In this document: piece after piece, positions 43,158 to 52,146 of the stretch
How positions within the stretch are numbered: the stretch's first letter is position 1
How the letters are laid out: every line of letters begins with the position of its first letter
Origin: Pseudomonas nitroreducens
GTDB lineage: Bacteria; Pseudomonadota; Gammaproteobacteria; Pseudomonadales; Pseudomonadaceae
Direction of reading: 5' to 3'
DNA: 64,000 nucleotides
Assembly: GCF_014204515.1 (NCBI RefSeq)
Contig: NZ_JACHLI010000006.1
Span: forward strand, 62,001-126,000
Notes under the pieces: model-generated
Seen by the model: only the letters and a program-made list of their open reading frames with translations
Databases searched by the model: none
Told to the model about the DNA's origin: nothing
Position numbers and translations under genes: made by a program

Positions 43158-44093
43158 TCAATTTTGATATAGGGTGCAGCCGACGCCGGCTTCGCGCAGG
43201 CGCTGCACCAGCACGCCAGCTTCTGCCTGGAGCGCCGCGACGAAACGCTCGCGCAGCGGGGTGGCGGGGCGGTACAGCGGTTTCGCCACGCTGACCTGGA
43301 ACGGTAGCGAGAAGGCCAGCGGCCGCAGCTGGATGCCCTGGCCCTGGAACATCAGCGCGGTGATCGGGTTGACCACGGCCAGGCCCAGGCCGGCGCGGAC
43401 CATGCTGCACACCGAGACGGCGCTGTGGGTCTCCACCTGCATCTGCCGCTGCACGCCGGCACCGAGGAATACGGCGTCGATCAGGTGCCGGTAGCGGTCG
43501 CTGGTGGCCAGGCTGACGAAGGGCTGGCCGGCGAAATCCGCCGCCTCCAGGCGCTCGCGGGCCAGCAGTGGATGGCCGTCCGCGAGGATGCATACCTCGT
43601 CCACCGCCAGCAGCGGCTGCAGCTCGGTGCCGCGCGGGGCGTCGTCGTTCTCGATCAGGCCGATATCGTGGTGCTGGGCGCTGAGGGCTTCCTCCAGGTG
43701 CGGCGACTCCAGCGCCGCCACCTCCAGGCTGATGGCCGGGTTCTCCCGGCTGAAGCGCTTGCAGGCATCGGGCAGCAGCGCCTGGGACAGCGCCGGCAGG
43801 CAGCCGATGGAGAACTTGCCCGCGGCGAACTGCCCGAGGCTGCCGGCGAAGGCAACGATACGGTCCAGCCCGCTGAAGGAGCGCTCCACTTCCTCGAACA
43901 GCATCAGCGCCCGTGCCGTCGGCGCCAGGCGCCCGCGTTCGCGCAGGAACAGCTCGAAGCCGACCAGTTGCTCCAGCCGCGCCAGCTCGCGGCTGACCGT
44001 GGGCTGGCTGGTGTGCAGGAATGCCGCCGCGCGGGTGACGCTGCCGGTGGTCATCACCGCGCGGAAGACTTCGATGTGGCGGAGGGTGATCAT
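43158..44093 (-). CDS. lysR: LysR-family transcriptional regulator of lysA
   Basis: The 311-residue protein begins with a LysR helix-turn-helix (HIEVFRAVMTTGSVTRAAAFLHTSQPTVSRELARLE, about 6-41) and has the usual two-lobed effector domain. In E. coli, LysR activates lysA in response to diaminopimelate and is divergent from it. Here the regulator is upstream of lysA on the same strand. The role is inferred from proximity and similarity. Confidence 0.8.
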   Translation of the reverse strand: MITLRHIEVFRAVMTTGSVTRAAAFLHTSQPTVSRELARLEQLVGFELFLRERGRLAPTARALMLFEEVERSFSGLDRIVAFAGSLGQFAAGKFSIGCLPALSQALLPDACKRFSRENPAISLEVAALESPHLEEALSAQHHDIGLIENDDAPRGTELQPLLAVDEVCILADGHPLLARERLEAADFAGQPFVSLATSDRYRHLIDAVFLGAGVQRQMQVETHSAVSVCSMVRAGLGLAVVNPITALMFQGQGIQLRPLAFSLPFQVSVAKPLYRPATPLRERFVAALQAEAGVLVQRLREAGVGCTLYQN

Positions 44094-44204
44094 GCTCGGG
44101 GTCGCAGAGGGGAATGGCGGCAGCGTAAGGCGTCCGCGCAGTGTTTCGCAAATCGGCCGGGGTTGTGTAGTGTCGGGCGGTCATGCAAAGGAGCGACAAG
44201 GCTG

Positions 44205-44579
44205 ATGGAAGGCGAACAATCCATTCCCGGCGAACCCGGATTCGTACGGCTGGCTTGCTGGGTGCTGTTGGGCGCCGTGCTGGCCCTGGCGCTGAGCGCG
44301 GCGGGCATGGCGCTGGCGATGTTCCTGGTCATGGGCAGCGATATCTGGGCATTGAGCGATTTCGGTCGGTTCAACGCCATCTTCACCCCTGCGCTGGTGT
44401 GCAGCGCGTTGTTCGCCCTGGGCCAGATCTTCTGGCTGATGCTGCGCAGCCGCCTGGCTCGCGTGGTGCTGGTGCTGCTCTACGCGCCGCTGGCGGTGCT
44501 CATCTGGGTGGGCTTCACCGGGCCGTACCTGTTTTCGCTGTCGGTGGCCGAGCTGCTCATCTATCTCCTGGGAGGCTGA
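44205..44579 (+). CDS. Small membrane protein of unknown function
   Basis: The ATG at 44205 follows AAAGGAG. The 124-residue product has three to four hydrophobic helices (about 15-40, 55-78, 82-105 and a short C-terminal one) with few charged residues. It is divergent from lysR with a 111-base gap. I do not recognise the family. It could be an inner-membrane accessory protein, and nothing in the sequence suggests catalysis. Confidence 0.55.
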   Translation: MEGEQSIPGEPGFVRLACWVLLGAVLALALSAAGMALAMFLVMGSDIWALSDFGRFNAIFTPALVCSALFALGQIFWLMLRSRLARVVLVLLYAPLAVLIWVGFTGPYLFSLSVAELLIYLLGG

Positions 44580-44610
44580 GCGCTCCCGGTAGGATGGTTG
44601 AAGCGCACAG

Positions 44611-44787
44611 GTAGGGCGAATAACGCCTCAGCCGTTATCCGCCGCAATGGCGGATGACCCGTTGCGGGTTATGCGCCCTACGTTTCCGGGAGGATGAACG
44701 CTCTTCGTAGGATGGGTGGAGCGCAGCGATACCCATGCGGTTGGTGCAGGGAATTGATGGGTATCGCTGCGCTCCACGCCATCCTAC
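44611..44787. repeat. Two palindromic repeats of different families
   Basis: A GTAGGGCG-family unit (44611-44681) and a GTAGGATGG-family unit (44707-44787) lie side by side between convergent genes. They are full-length, with long arms that could fold into hairpins in either transcript. Confidence 0.88.
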
Positions 44788-44845
44788 GAGGCTGCGGCCC
44801 TGCAAGATTCTGTTGGCGCCGTTGGGCTTGCACAGGGTGGGCGGG

Positions 44846-45604
44846 TCAACCCCCGGCGCGTTCGCACCAGCCCAGGTTGGTCTTGGCGGCGCGGACCTGG
44901 CGCAGGTAGCCGTCGCAGTCCGCCGGGGGCAGGTAGCGATCGCCGCTGTCGCAGATGGCGGTGTTGTCGTCCTGGGGGCCGCTGAAGCGCTTGGCGTCCT
45001 CGATCATGGATTCCAGTGTGCTGCGGCAGGCCTTGCCCTGGCCGAGCTTGGCCTGGGTCAGGGCCAGGTCGTTGCGGGTGGCCAGTTCGTCCAGCCAGTG
45101 GAGGGTGGCCTTGCAGTCGCTCAGCAGCGGGGCGAGCAGGCGTTCGGCGCCGGCGTAGTCCTTGCTGTCGTAAAGTTTCTTGAAGCGCTTGCGGGTCTGG
45201 CGCAGGGCTTCGGTGCTACAGCCGGGGGCCGGCTGCAGATAGCTGCCGTCGAAGCTGGCGCGGGCGCCGCAGTAGCCGCGGCAGTTCTCGTTCTGCTCGT
45301 TGCTGACCTCGATGGTGCTGCCCTGGCGCTTGAACGTGATGTGGCAGGTGCCGTCCTGCCAGTCCTCGCGCAGGTTGGCTTCACCGTTGCGGATGCTGCC
45401 GCCCAGGCTGCAGGAGTGGCCGTTGGCGCCCAGGGAGTCGAGGCTGAAGGTCTGTGCGCCCTGTCTGGCCGGCTCGATGACCAGCGTGCCCCAGCCTCCC
45501 TTGGCCAGGTATTCCCCGGCGGGCAGCGTGGTGTCGGCGGCGTGGGCGGTGCCGGCGAGGGCGGCGAAAAGCAGGGGGAGCAGCGAGCGTCCGTTCGGTT
45601 TCAT
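44846..45604 (-). CDS. Hypothetical exported protein
   Basis: The 252-residue protein has a signal peptide (LLPLLFAALAGTAHA). Its mature part has two regions. A beta-rich half (about 25-115) has four cysteines, including CSLGG and CRGYCGA. A helical half (about 125-252) has SKDYAGAERLLAPLLSDCKA and LALTQAKLGQGKACRSTLESM, which resemble TPR-like helices. Periplasmic location is likely. I do not recognise the family. It stands alone on the minus strand downstream of dnaE2. Confidence 0.6.
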   Translation of the reverse strand: MKPNGRSLLPLLFAALAGTAHAADTTLPAGEYLAKGGWGTLVIEPARQGAQTFSLDSLGANGHSCSLGGSIRNGEANLREDWQDGTCHITFKRQGSTIEVSNEQNENCRGYCGARASFDGSYLQPAPGCSTEALRQTRKRFKKLYDSKDYAGAERLLAPLLSDCKATLHWLDELATRNDLALTQAKLGQGKACRSTLESMIEDAKRFSGPQDDNTAICDSGDRYLPPADCDGYLRQVRAAKTNLGWCERAGG

Positions 45605-45659
45605 GGATCCATCCAGGGTTTGTGTGGCAGGGGTGGATGATACCGCCGTCAGGGGGCTG

Positions 45660-48600
45660 CTAGTGGAAATCCTGGCTGCGCACGTCCAGCCCTTCGAGCA
45701 GCCCGCTGAGGTCGGTCAGCCGCCCGGCGATCACATGACGCACGCCGTCCTTGGCTTCCAGGGTGCCGTCCACCTGCATCAGGCGAGCGCTGAGGAAGGG
45801 GCGGCGCTGCTGTTCGGCGAGGTCGCGCCAGACGATCACGTTGACCATGCCGAACTCGTCTTCCAGGGTGACGAAGGTGACGCCGCTGGCGGTGCCGGGG
45901 CGTTGGCGGCCGACCACCAGGCCGGCGACGCGCACCGGGCGGTCGGCTTCCAGCGTGGTCAATTCCTTTGAGCTGCGGCAGCGGCGTGCCCTGAGGGCGC
46001 CGCGCAGCAGGGTCAGCGGATGCGGGCCGAGGGTGGTGCCCAGGGTCGCGTAGTCGGTGAGCAGGTCTTCGCCGCGGCTGGGCAGCGGCAGGCTGACTGG
46101 CGCTTCCTCGGTGACCGTACCGGCGAACAGCGGCAGTTGCGGCTCGACCCCGGCAATGGCCCAGCGCGCCTTGTGCCGGTGACCGACGAGGGCGCGCAGG
46201 GCGCCGGCGTCGGCCAACTGGTCGCGGGCGCGGCCATCCAGATGGGCGCGCAGGCAGAGGTCGGCGACATCGGCGAAGGGGCGTTGCCCGCGGGCCTGGG
46301 CCAGGGCGTCGGCAACGTCCTCGCGGAAACCGCGCACCATGCGCAGGCCGAGGCGGATCGCCGGCTGGCGTTCGGCGATGGGCTCCAGGGTGCAGTCCCA
46401 GTGGCTGTGGCGCACGTCCACCGGGCGGATTTCCAGGCCATGGCGGCGGGCATCCTGCAGCAACTGGTCGGGGCTGTAGAAGCCCATGGGCCAGCTGTTG
46501 ATCAGCGCGCAGGTGAAGGCCGCCGGTTCGTGGCATTTCAGCCAGCAGCTGGCATAGGTGAGCAGGGCGAAGCTGGCGGCGTGGGACTCGGGGAAGCCGT
46601 AGCTGCCGAAGCCCTTGATCTGTTCGAAGATGCGGTCGATGTATTGCTGGGGATAGCCCTTGGCGCCCATCCGCTCGGAGAGTTTCTGGCGATGCGGCTC
46701 CAGGCCGCCATGGCGCTTCCAGGCGGCCATGGAGCGGCGCAACTGGTCAGCCTCGCCGGGCGTGTACTCGGCGGCAATCACGGCCAGCTCCATCACCTGT
46801 TCCTGGAACAGCGGCACACCCAGGGTGCGCTCGAAGACGGGCTTGAGCTCCTCGGAGGGGTACTCCACCGGTTCCTCCTTGTTCCGCCGCCGCAGGTAGG
46901 GATGGACCATGTCGCCCTGGATCGGGCCGGGGCGGACGATGGCCACTTCGATCACCAGGTCGTAGAAGGTCTCCGGGCGAAGGCGCGGCAGCATGGCCAT
47001 CTGCGCGCGGGACTCGATCTGGAAAACACCCACGGTGTCGGCGCGGCTGATCATTGCGTAGGTCTTCTTGCACTCCTGCGGTAGCGAGGCGAGGGTGTAG
47101 CGCTCCCCGCGATAGCGTTCGATCAGGTCGAAGCAGCGACGCAGGGCGCTGAGCATGCCCAGGGCGAGTACGTCGACCTTGAGCAGACCGACAGCGTCTA
47201 GGTCGTCCTTGTCCCACTGGATCAGGGTGCGCTCGGGCATCGCGGCGTTCTCCACCGGCACCAGGGTTTCCAGCGGCTGCTGGGAGATGACGAAGCCGCC
47301 GGGGTGCTGCGACAGGTGGCGGGGAAAGCCGATCAACTGGCCGGTCAGCGCCAGCACGCGGCGCAGGATCGGGTTCTCCGGGTCGAAGCCGGCTTCGCGC
47401 AGGCGGTCGGCGTGCGGCGCTTCGCGGCTCCAGGCGCCGCAGCAGTCGGCCAGGGCGCCGACCTGATCCGGTGGCAGGCCCAGCGCCTTGGCCACGTCGC
47501 GCACGGCGCCGGCACCACGGTAGGTGCTGGCCACGGCGGTGAGCGCGGCGCGGCTACGGCCATAGCGCTGGAACACGTACTGGATGACTTCCTCGCGGCG
47601 GTCGTGCTCGAAGTCGACGTCGATGTCCGGTGGCTCGTTGCGCTCGCGGGAGATGAAGCGCTCGAACAGCAGCTTGGCCTTGGCCGGGTCCAGCTCGGTG
47701 ATGCCCAGGGCGAAGCAGACCACCGAATTGGCCGCCGAGCCGCGCCCCTGGCAGAGAATGCTCTGGCGGCGGGCGAAGGCGACGATGTCGTGGACGGTAA
47801 GGAAGTAGCTGTCGTAGCCCAGCTCGGCGATCAGCGCGAGTTCCTTCTCCACCTGTTTGCGTGCCTGCTCGCTCTCGCCATCCGGCCAACGGCGTCTGAT
47901 GCCTTCCTCGGTTTTCTCGCGCAGCCAGGTAGTCGGCGTATGCCCTTCGGGCACCAGCTCGCGCGGGTACTGGTACTCCAGATCGCCCATGTCGAAGGTG
48001 CAGCGCTGGGCAATCTCCAACGTCTGGGCCAGCAACTCGGCCGGGTAGATCGCCGCCAGCGCCTGCCACGGCCGCAGGTGCCGCTCGCCATTGGGATAGA
48101 GGTACTGGCCGGCCTCGTGCACCGGCAGGTGCTGGCGGATGGCGGTCATGCAGTCCTGCAGGGCGCGGCGGCCACGGGCGTGCATGTGCACGTCACCGCA
48201 GGCCACGGCGGGAATCCCCAGGCGCGCGGCCTGTTCACGCAGGCGACGCAGCTTGCCGGCGTCGTCCGGGCCCTGGTGCAGTTCCACGCCCAGCCACAGG
48301 CGCTCGGGGAACAGCCCACGCAGCCAGAGGCCGTCGTCGTCCTGCTCGTCCTGCGGCAGCCAGATCGCCAGCAGGTGTTCGAGGTTGCCGGCGAAGTCCG
48401 TGCGCACCAGGCGATAGCTGCCTTTCTCGGCGCGGCGCCGGGCGTGGGTGAGCAGGCGGCAGAGGTTTTCGTAGCCGGCCAGGTTCTCCGCCAGCAGCAC
48501 CAGCTTCGGGCCTTGCTCGATGCTCAGCTCGCTGCCGGTGATCAGCGGGACCTGATGTTTCTTCGCCGCCTGCCAGGCACGGACGATACCGGCCAGGCTG

Positions 48601-48746
48601 CACTCGTCGGTGATCGCCAGGGCGCGGTAGCCGTGTTTCTTCGCCCGCGCGAACAGCTCGTCCGCGCTGGAGGCGCCGCGCTGGAAGCTGAAATTGGACA
48701 GGCAGTGCAGCTCTGCGTAACCGCAGCCTTCGACTGGCGCGCTCAT
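45660..48746 (-). CDS. dnaE2: Error-prone DNA polymerase III alpha subunit DnaE2
   Basis: The 1028-residue protein starts with a PHP domain (ELHCLSNFSFQRGASS, about 12-27). It contains the polymerase catalytic region with PPDIDVDFEHDRREEVIQYVF (about 373-393) and a C-terminal OB-fold (TLEDEFGMVNVIVW). DnaE2 extends primers past lesions during SOS mutagenesis and needs ImuA and ImuB. Its start overlaps the imuB stop by 4 bases (ATGA). Confidence 0.95.
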   Translation of the reverse strand: MSAPVEGCGYAELHCLSNFSFQRGASSADELFARAKKHGYRALAITDECSLAGIVRAWQAAKKHQVPLITGSELSIEQGPKLVLLAENLAGYENLCRLLTHARRRAEKGSYRLVRTDFAGNLEHLLAIWLPQDEQDDDGLWLRGLFPERLWLGVELHQGPDDAGKLRRLREQAARLGIPAVACGDVHMHARGRRALQDCMTAIRQHLPVHEAGQYLYPNGERHLRPWQALAAIYPAELLAQTLEIAQRCTFDMGDLEYQYPRELVPEGHTPTTWLREKTEEGIRRRWPDGESEQARKQVEKELALIAELGYDSYFLTVHDIVAFARRQSILCQGRGSAANSVVCFALGITELDPAKAKLLFERFISRERNEPPDIDVDFEHDRREEVIQYVFQRYGRSRAALTAVASTYRGAGAVRDVAKALGLPPDQVGALADCCGAWSREAPHADRLREAGFDPENPILRRVLALTGQLIGFPRHLSQHPGGFVISQQPLETLVPVENAAMPERTLIQWDKDDLDAVGLLKVDVLALGMLSALRRCFDLIERYRGERYTLASLPQECKKTYAMISRADTVGVFQIESRAQMAMLPRLRPETFYDLVIEVAIVRPGPIQGDMVHPYLRRRNKEEPVEYPSEELKPVFERTLGVPLFQEQVMELAVIAAEYTPGEADQLRRSMAAWKRHGGLEPHRQKLSERMGAKGYPQQYIDRIFEQIKGFGSYGFPESHAASFALLTYASCWLKCHEPAAFTCALINSWPMGFYSPDQLLQDARRHGLEIRPVDVRHSHWDCTLEPIAERQPAIRLGLRMVRGFREDVADALAQARGQRPFADVADLCLRAHLDGRARDQLADAGALRALVGHRHKARWAIAGVEPQLPLFAGTVTEEAPVSLPLPSRGEDLLTDYATLGTTLGPHPLTLLRGALRARRCRSSKELTTLEADRPVRVAGLVVGRQRPGTASGVTFVTLEDEFGMVNVIVWRDLAEQQRRPFLSARLMQVDGTLEAKDGVRHVIAGRLTDLSGLLEGLDVRSQDFH

Positions 48747-50152
48747 GCGAACCAGCCATGCAGCAAAAGGGGGCCATCGTCACCCACCGGGCGGAACACC
48801 CAGGCGCGCTGGCCGCTGCGGGTGCGCACCTGGTAGTAGTCGCGGCGGATGTCTTCGCCGTCCCACCAGCCGGATTCGATGCGTTCCGGGCCGGCCAACA
48901 GGGCCGGAGCGAACTCGCGCAGCGGCTGGGGTTCGGCCAGCAGCCAGCCGGGACGGGGGATGCCGACGAGGGGCTGGAGTGGCGTGGAGCTGCCTTGCCA
49001 GGCGCGTTCCGGGCGGTGGTCGGCGCGGCCACCGAGGCTGTGCACGGCGTCGTCGCCGAGTCGGGCACGCAGGCGCTCGCGCAGCTGTTCCCAGGGCAGC
49101 GACTGCTGCGGGCGGTCGTCGAACAGCTCGCGGTGCTGCGGCACGAAGGGCGGCAGGTCTTCAGCCAGCAGCCGCACGCTGTGCACCGGGGCGCGCAGTT
49201 GCAGTTGTTCCAGGCGCCCGCGGGTCAGCTCGAAGAGCATCGCCGCCTCGCGCTCGGCGCTGAGCAGGCCGACCGGCATCTGCGTGTCGCTGCCTTCGTG
49301 ATGCTCCAGGTGCAGGACGAAACGCTGCACGCCGCTGTCGCGCCCGGCGAGGAAGGCGGCGAGGTCGGCGGTCAGGCGGCGCAGCGGGAACAGCAGCGCC
49401 TGGGTGGATTCCACGTCGAAATTCAGCTCGATGCGCGACTCGAATCTATCCGGCGGCCGGTAAAACTCCAGGGCCAGCGGGCGCTGGCCGAGCAGGGTGT
49501 CGACCTGCCGCAGCACCTGCGGCGGGAAGCGCCGCGCCAGGCTCTCGCGGGGCAGGGCGAGCAGTTGCTGCAGGCTGCGCAGGCCCATGCGCCCCAGCGC
49601 GCTGGCGGCGTCGCGCTCCAGGCCCAGGCGTTCCAGCGGCATCCGGCCCAGGTACTGGCGCAGCTGCTGGTGGTCGTGGATCGCCAGGCCGTCGTGGCCA
49701 TTGGCGAGGATGCGCGCGGCGGCCGGATTGGGCGCGGCGGTGATGCGGTGGCGGAAGCCCAGCCCGCCCAGTTCCTCGCGCAGACGCGCCTCGAAGCGCG
49801 GCCAGGGGCCGAACAGTTGCAGGCTGGACTGCACCTCCAGCAGCAGCGCACGTGGATAGTGCTGGCTGACCTGCGAGCTGAAGCCGTAGGCCCAGGCGGC
49901 CAGCAGGTTCTGCCAGCGCTGCACGTCGCGCAGGTCGTACTCGGCGGTGGCGAAGTCGCGGCTCAGGGCCTGGGCAGCGGTGAGCGACTGGCCGGGCTTG
50001 AGCCCCAGCGCCCGCGCGGCCGGGTTCACCGCCTGCAGCACGCGGCGCTGGGTCGGCCCGGCGAGCAGCGCCAGGGCGGCGTCCGGCTCGGGGCGGCCGC
50101 GCAGCACGCCGTCCATTGCCAGCTGTGGCAGGAGAATGCAGGCCCAGAGCAT
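48743..50152 (-). CDS. imuB: ImuB, Y-family polymerase-like mutasome subunit
   Basis: Starting at MLWACILLPQ, the protein is 469 residues. It resembles Y-family polymerases in the fingers/little-finger region (RILANGHDGLAIHD, LGLERDAASALGRMG). It has no acidic catalytic site, in line with known ImuB proteins. ImuB bridges the beta clamp, ImuA and DnaE2 to build the translesion complex. It lies 7 bases after imuA. The longer upstream part of this frame is the antiparallel shadow of imuA and is excluded. Confidence 0.9.
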   Translation of the reverse strand: MLWACILLPQLAMDGVLRGRPEPDAALALLAGPTQRRVLQAVNPAARALGLKPGQSLTAAQALSRDFATAEYDLRDVQRWQNLLAAWAYGFSSQVSQHYPRALLLEVQSSLQLFGPWPRFEARLREELGGLGFRHRITAAPNPAAARILANGHDGLAIHDHQQLRQYLGRMPLERLGLERDAASALGRMGLRSLQQLLALPRESLARRFPPQVLRQVDTLLGQRPLALEFYRPPDRFESRIELNFDVESTQALLFPLRRLTADLAAFLAGRDSGVQRFVLHLEHHEGSDTQMPVGLLSAEREAAMLFELTRGRLEQLQLRAPVHSVRLLAEDLPPFVPQHRELFDDRPQQSLPWEQLRERLRARLGDDAVHSLGGRADHRPERAWQGSSTPLQPLVGIPRPGWLLAEPQPLREFAPALLAGPERIESGWWDGEDIRRDYYQVRTRSGQRAWVFRPVGDDGPLLLHGWFA

Positions 50153-50159
50153 GTCGGTC

Positions 50160-50774
50160 TCAGTGCCAGGGCAGCGCAATGGGCCGCGCCGGCGCCAGGC
50201 CGCCACGGCACTTGAGCACGCGCAGCTGCGCGGGGTTGGCGTCCAGCGCCAGGCGTAAAGCGGCGGGCGAAGGGTTGAGCGCTTCGCGCTGGGAGCGATA
50301 GGCGATGGCCAGGGTCTGCCCGGTTTCGGCGGCCACCTGCAGACGTCGCAGGGCGCGGTCGTCGGCCTGTTGCGGCCAGCACAGTACGGCGCCGCAGCTG
50401 CCCGAACGCAGGCACTGCTCGGCGGCCCACAGTGCATCGCGGCCAGTGGCCTGGACGATGGCGAGTTGTTCCAGCGCGACGCCGGCGGCCTGCCAGGCGG
50501 CCGGGTAGGGTACGTGGGGCGGCGCCACCAGCACGATGCGCTCGCCTGCCGCGCTGAGCCGTGCCAGCGTCGGCCAGACCAGTTGCAGTTCGCCGATGCC
50601 CTCGGCGGCCAGGAGAATCTCGCTGAGCGCCGCTTCCGGCCAGCCGCCGCTGGGCAGGGCGGCGTCCAGCACGGCATGGCCGGTGGGCTGCAGGCTGGGC
50701 GGCAGCCCCTGGGGCTGGCCCTTCCAGACCTGGCGCTGGTGGAACAGGGTATCGAGCGCAACCACGCTGCCCAT
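50160..50774 (-). CDS. imuA: ImuA, RecA-like mutasome accessory protein
   Basis: The ATG at 50774, 5 bases after GGGAAG, gives 204 residues. The SulA/RecA-like fold is seen in LSEILLAAEGIGELQLVWPTLARL and AGERIVLVAPPHVPYPAAW. ImuA helps SOS translesion synthesis with ImuB and DnaE2. A LexA-type SOS box lies about 100 bases upstream. No lexA2 gene precedes it, unlike in some pseudomonads with lexA2-imuA-imuB-dnaE2. Confidence 0.88.
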   Translation of the reverse strand: MGSVVALDTLFHQRQVWKGQPQGLPPSLQPTGHAVLDAALPSGGWPEAALSEILLAAEGIGELQLVWPTLARLSAAGERIVLVAPPHVPYPAAWQAAGVALEQLAIVQATGRDALWAAEQCLRSGSCGAVLCWPQQADDRALRRLQVAAETGQTLAIAYRSQREALNPSPAALRLALDANPAQLRVLKCRGGLAPARPIALPWH

Positions 50775-50872
50775 CACGGCTTCCCAGCCGGCGAACGGCG
50801 ACGGTCATACGCCCGGCGGACGGGCCGGGGGAAGGAGTCGGAGGGGTTGTACATGGGGCTGCTCGGAAAATA

Positions 50873-50888
50873 CTGTATGTATGTACAG
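50873..50888 (-). promoter_or_regulatory. SOS box (LexA-binding site) upstream of imuA
   Basis: CTGTATGTATGTACAG fits CTGT-N8-ACAG exactly, and the flanks (TA before, TT after) extend the palindrome. It lies 98 bases before the imuA start and would place imuA-imuB-dnaE2 under LexA control. Confidence 0.88.
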
Positions 50889-51063
50889 TTTATCCGGTGG
50901 GAGATTGCCGTCAATGGCGGTTGGTCCGACCGGGAATTCATCCCGTTCGCTGTCTGAATTCCCGGCTCGACCAAGAATCCGGGACGCTGTGGTCGCGAGT
51001 TTTTCCGGCGGTTGTCGGCCATAAGAGGGCCATTGGCATCCCTCTGACCGCTCCTGGCCCGTG

Positions 51064-51843
51064 CTATCTCGCGCAATACTCCGACGGCGCCACCCCCAGC
51101 TCACGGCGGAACATCTCGCTGAAGCTTCCCGGCTGATAGCCCAGCCCATGGGCGATCTGGCTCACGGCGAAGCCTTCATTGAGCTGCGCCACCGCCGTGG
51201 CCAGCTGCACCTGCCGGCGCCACTGGGCGAAGCCCATGCCCAGGCTGCGCTGGAACAGACGGGCGAGGGTGCGCACGCTGGCGCCGGCGTCGGCGGCGTG
51301 CTGCTCGAAGGAAATCTCCTGGCTCGGCTCGGCCATCACCGCCAGGCACAGGTTCAACAGACGACGGTCGGAGTCGTCCGGCAGCGGCACGCGCAGCAGC
51401 AGGCTGCGGGCGCGCTGCAGCTCCAGCACGGCCAGTTGCGACAGCGCCTGGTAATACGCGGAGTCGGACTCGCTCTCCTGCTGCACCAGGGTGACGATCA
51501 GCTCGCGCAGCAGCCCGCCCACCTCGAACGCCTGCACCTGCTCGCCGAGGGAGTCCGCCGTTCCGGGGCGCAGGTAGATATTGCGCATCTGCAGCTCGCT
51601 GACCACGCGGATGCCGTGGGGCACCTGCGGCGGCAGCCAGACTGCGCGGTTGGGTGGCACCAGCAACGCTTCGGAGGGCGTCTCCAGCCACATCACCCCG
51701 GACATCGCATAGAGCACCTGTCCCCAGTCGTGGCAGTGCGGCTCGATGTGCAGGCCGCGCGGGTAGCTGCGGGCAAGGGCACGCAGCGAGGCGGGGGTGG
51801 CTTCGAAGTCGGGGGGAGCGGCGCGGGCCGTAGTGCGGGCCAT
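51064..51843 (-). CDS. AraC-family transcriptional regulator
   Basis: The 259-residue protein has an N-terminal cupin-like sensing domain (HIEPHCHDWGQVLYAMSGVMWLE, about 31-53). The C-terminal AraC/XylS double helix-turn-helix includes ASVRTLARLFQRSLGMGF (about 192-209) and GLGYQPGSFSEMFRRELG (about 234-251). It is divergent from hpd with a 303-base gap, so it may regulate hpd-maiA or itself. The metabolite it senses is unknown. Confidence 0.85.
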   Translation of the reverse strand: MARTTARAAPPDFEATPASLRALARSYPRGLHIEPHCHDWGQVLYAMSGVMWLETPSEALLVPPNRAVWLPPQVPHGIRVVSELQMRNIYLRPGTADSLGEQVQAFEVGGLLRELIVTLVQQESESDSAYYQALSQLAVLELQRARSLLLRVPLPDDSDRRLLNLCLAVMAEPSQEISFEQHAADAGASVRTLARLFQRSLGMGFAQWRRQVQLATAVAQLNEGFAVSQIAHGLGYQPGSFSEMFRRELGVAPSEYCAR

Positions 51844-52146
51844 AGGGCGGTTCGGGCAGGGGAGATGGGCCGCATGGTAGCCGCCGCATGGCGGCCTGAC
51901 GAGTACCGGCCGCTCGCAGTGGCAGGCTGGCGCACCACCTTGTCACGATTTCTTTACGCTGCGGCGGCATGCCGCACGGGGCTTTTGCCGGCGTAAGGAT
52001 TTCTTTCCGGCCTTGCCAGGCAAAGCCGTAGCCAAGGCCTGGCGGGTGGCTTGTTACGAAGCCTCGCTGCGGTTGTGATGAAGGTATTCCAGACGCCTGG
52101 ACGGCCCGTGTGCCGCTCCAGCCGATAACGACAACGAGGAGGCCGG
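51844..52146. promoter_or_regulatory. Divergent promoter region of the AraC gene and hpd
   Basis: This 303-base region has a short palindrome TTGCCAGGCAA (about 52012-52022). At 52040-52056 the sequence TGGCGGGTGGCTTGTTA has GG and GT 10 bases apart, one base off the -24/-12 GG-N10-GC of sigma-54 promoters, about 90 bases before hpd. Neither is proven. A strong GAGGAGG-type ribosome-binding site precedes hpd. Confidence 0.35.
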
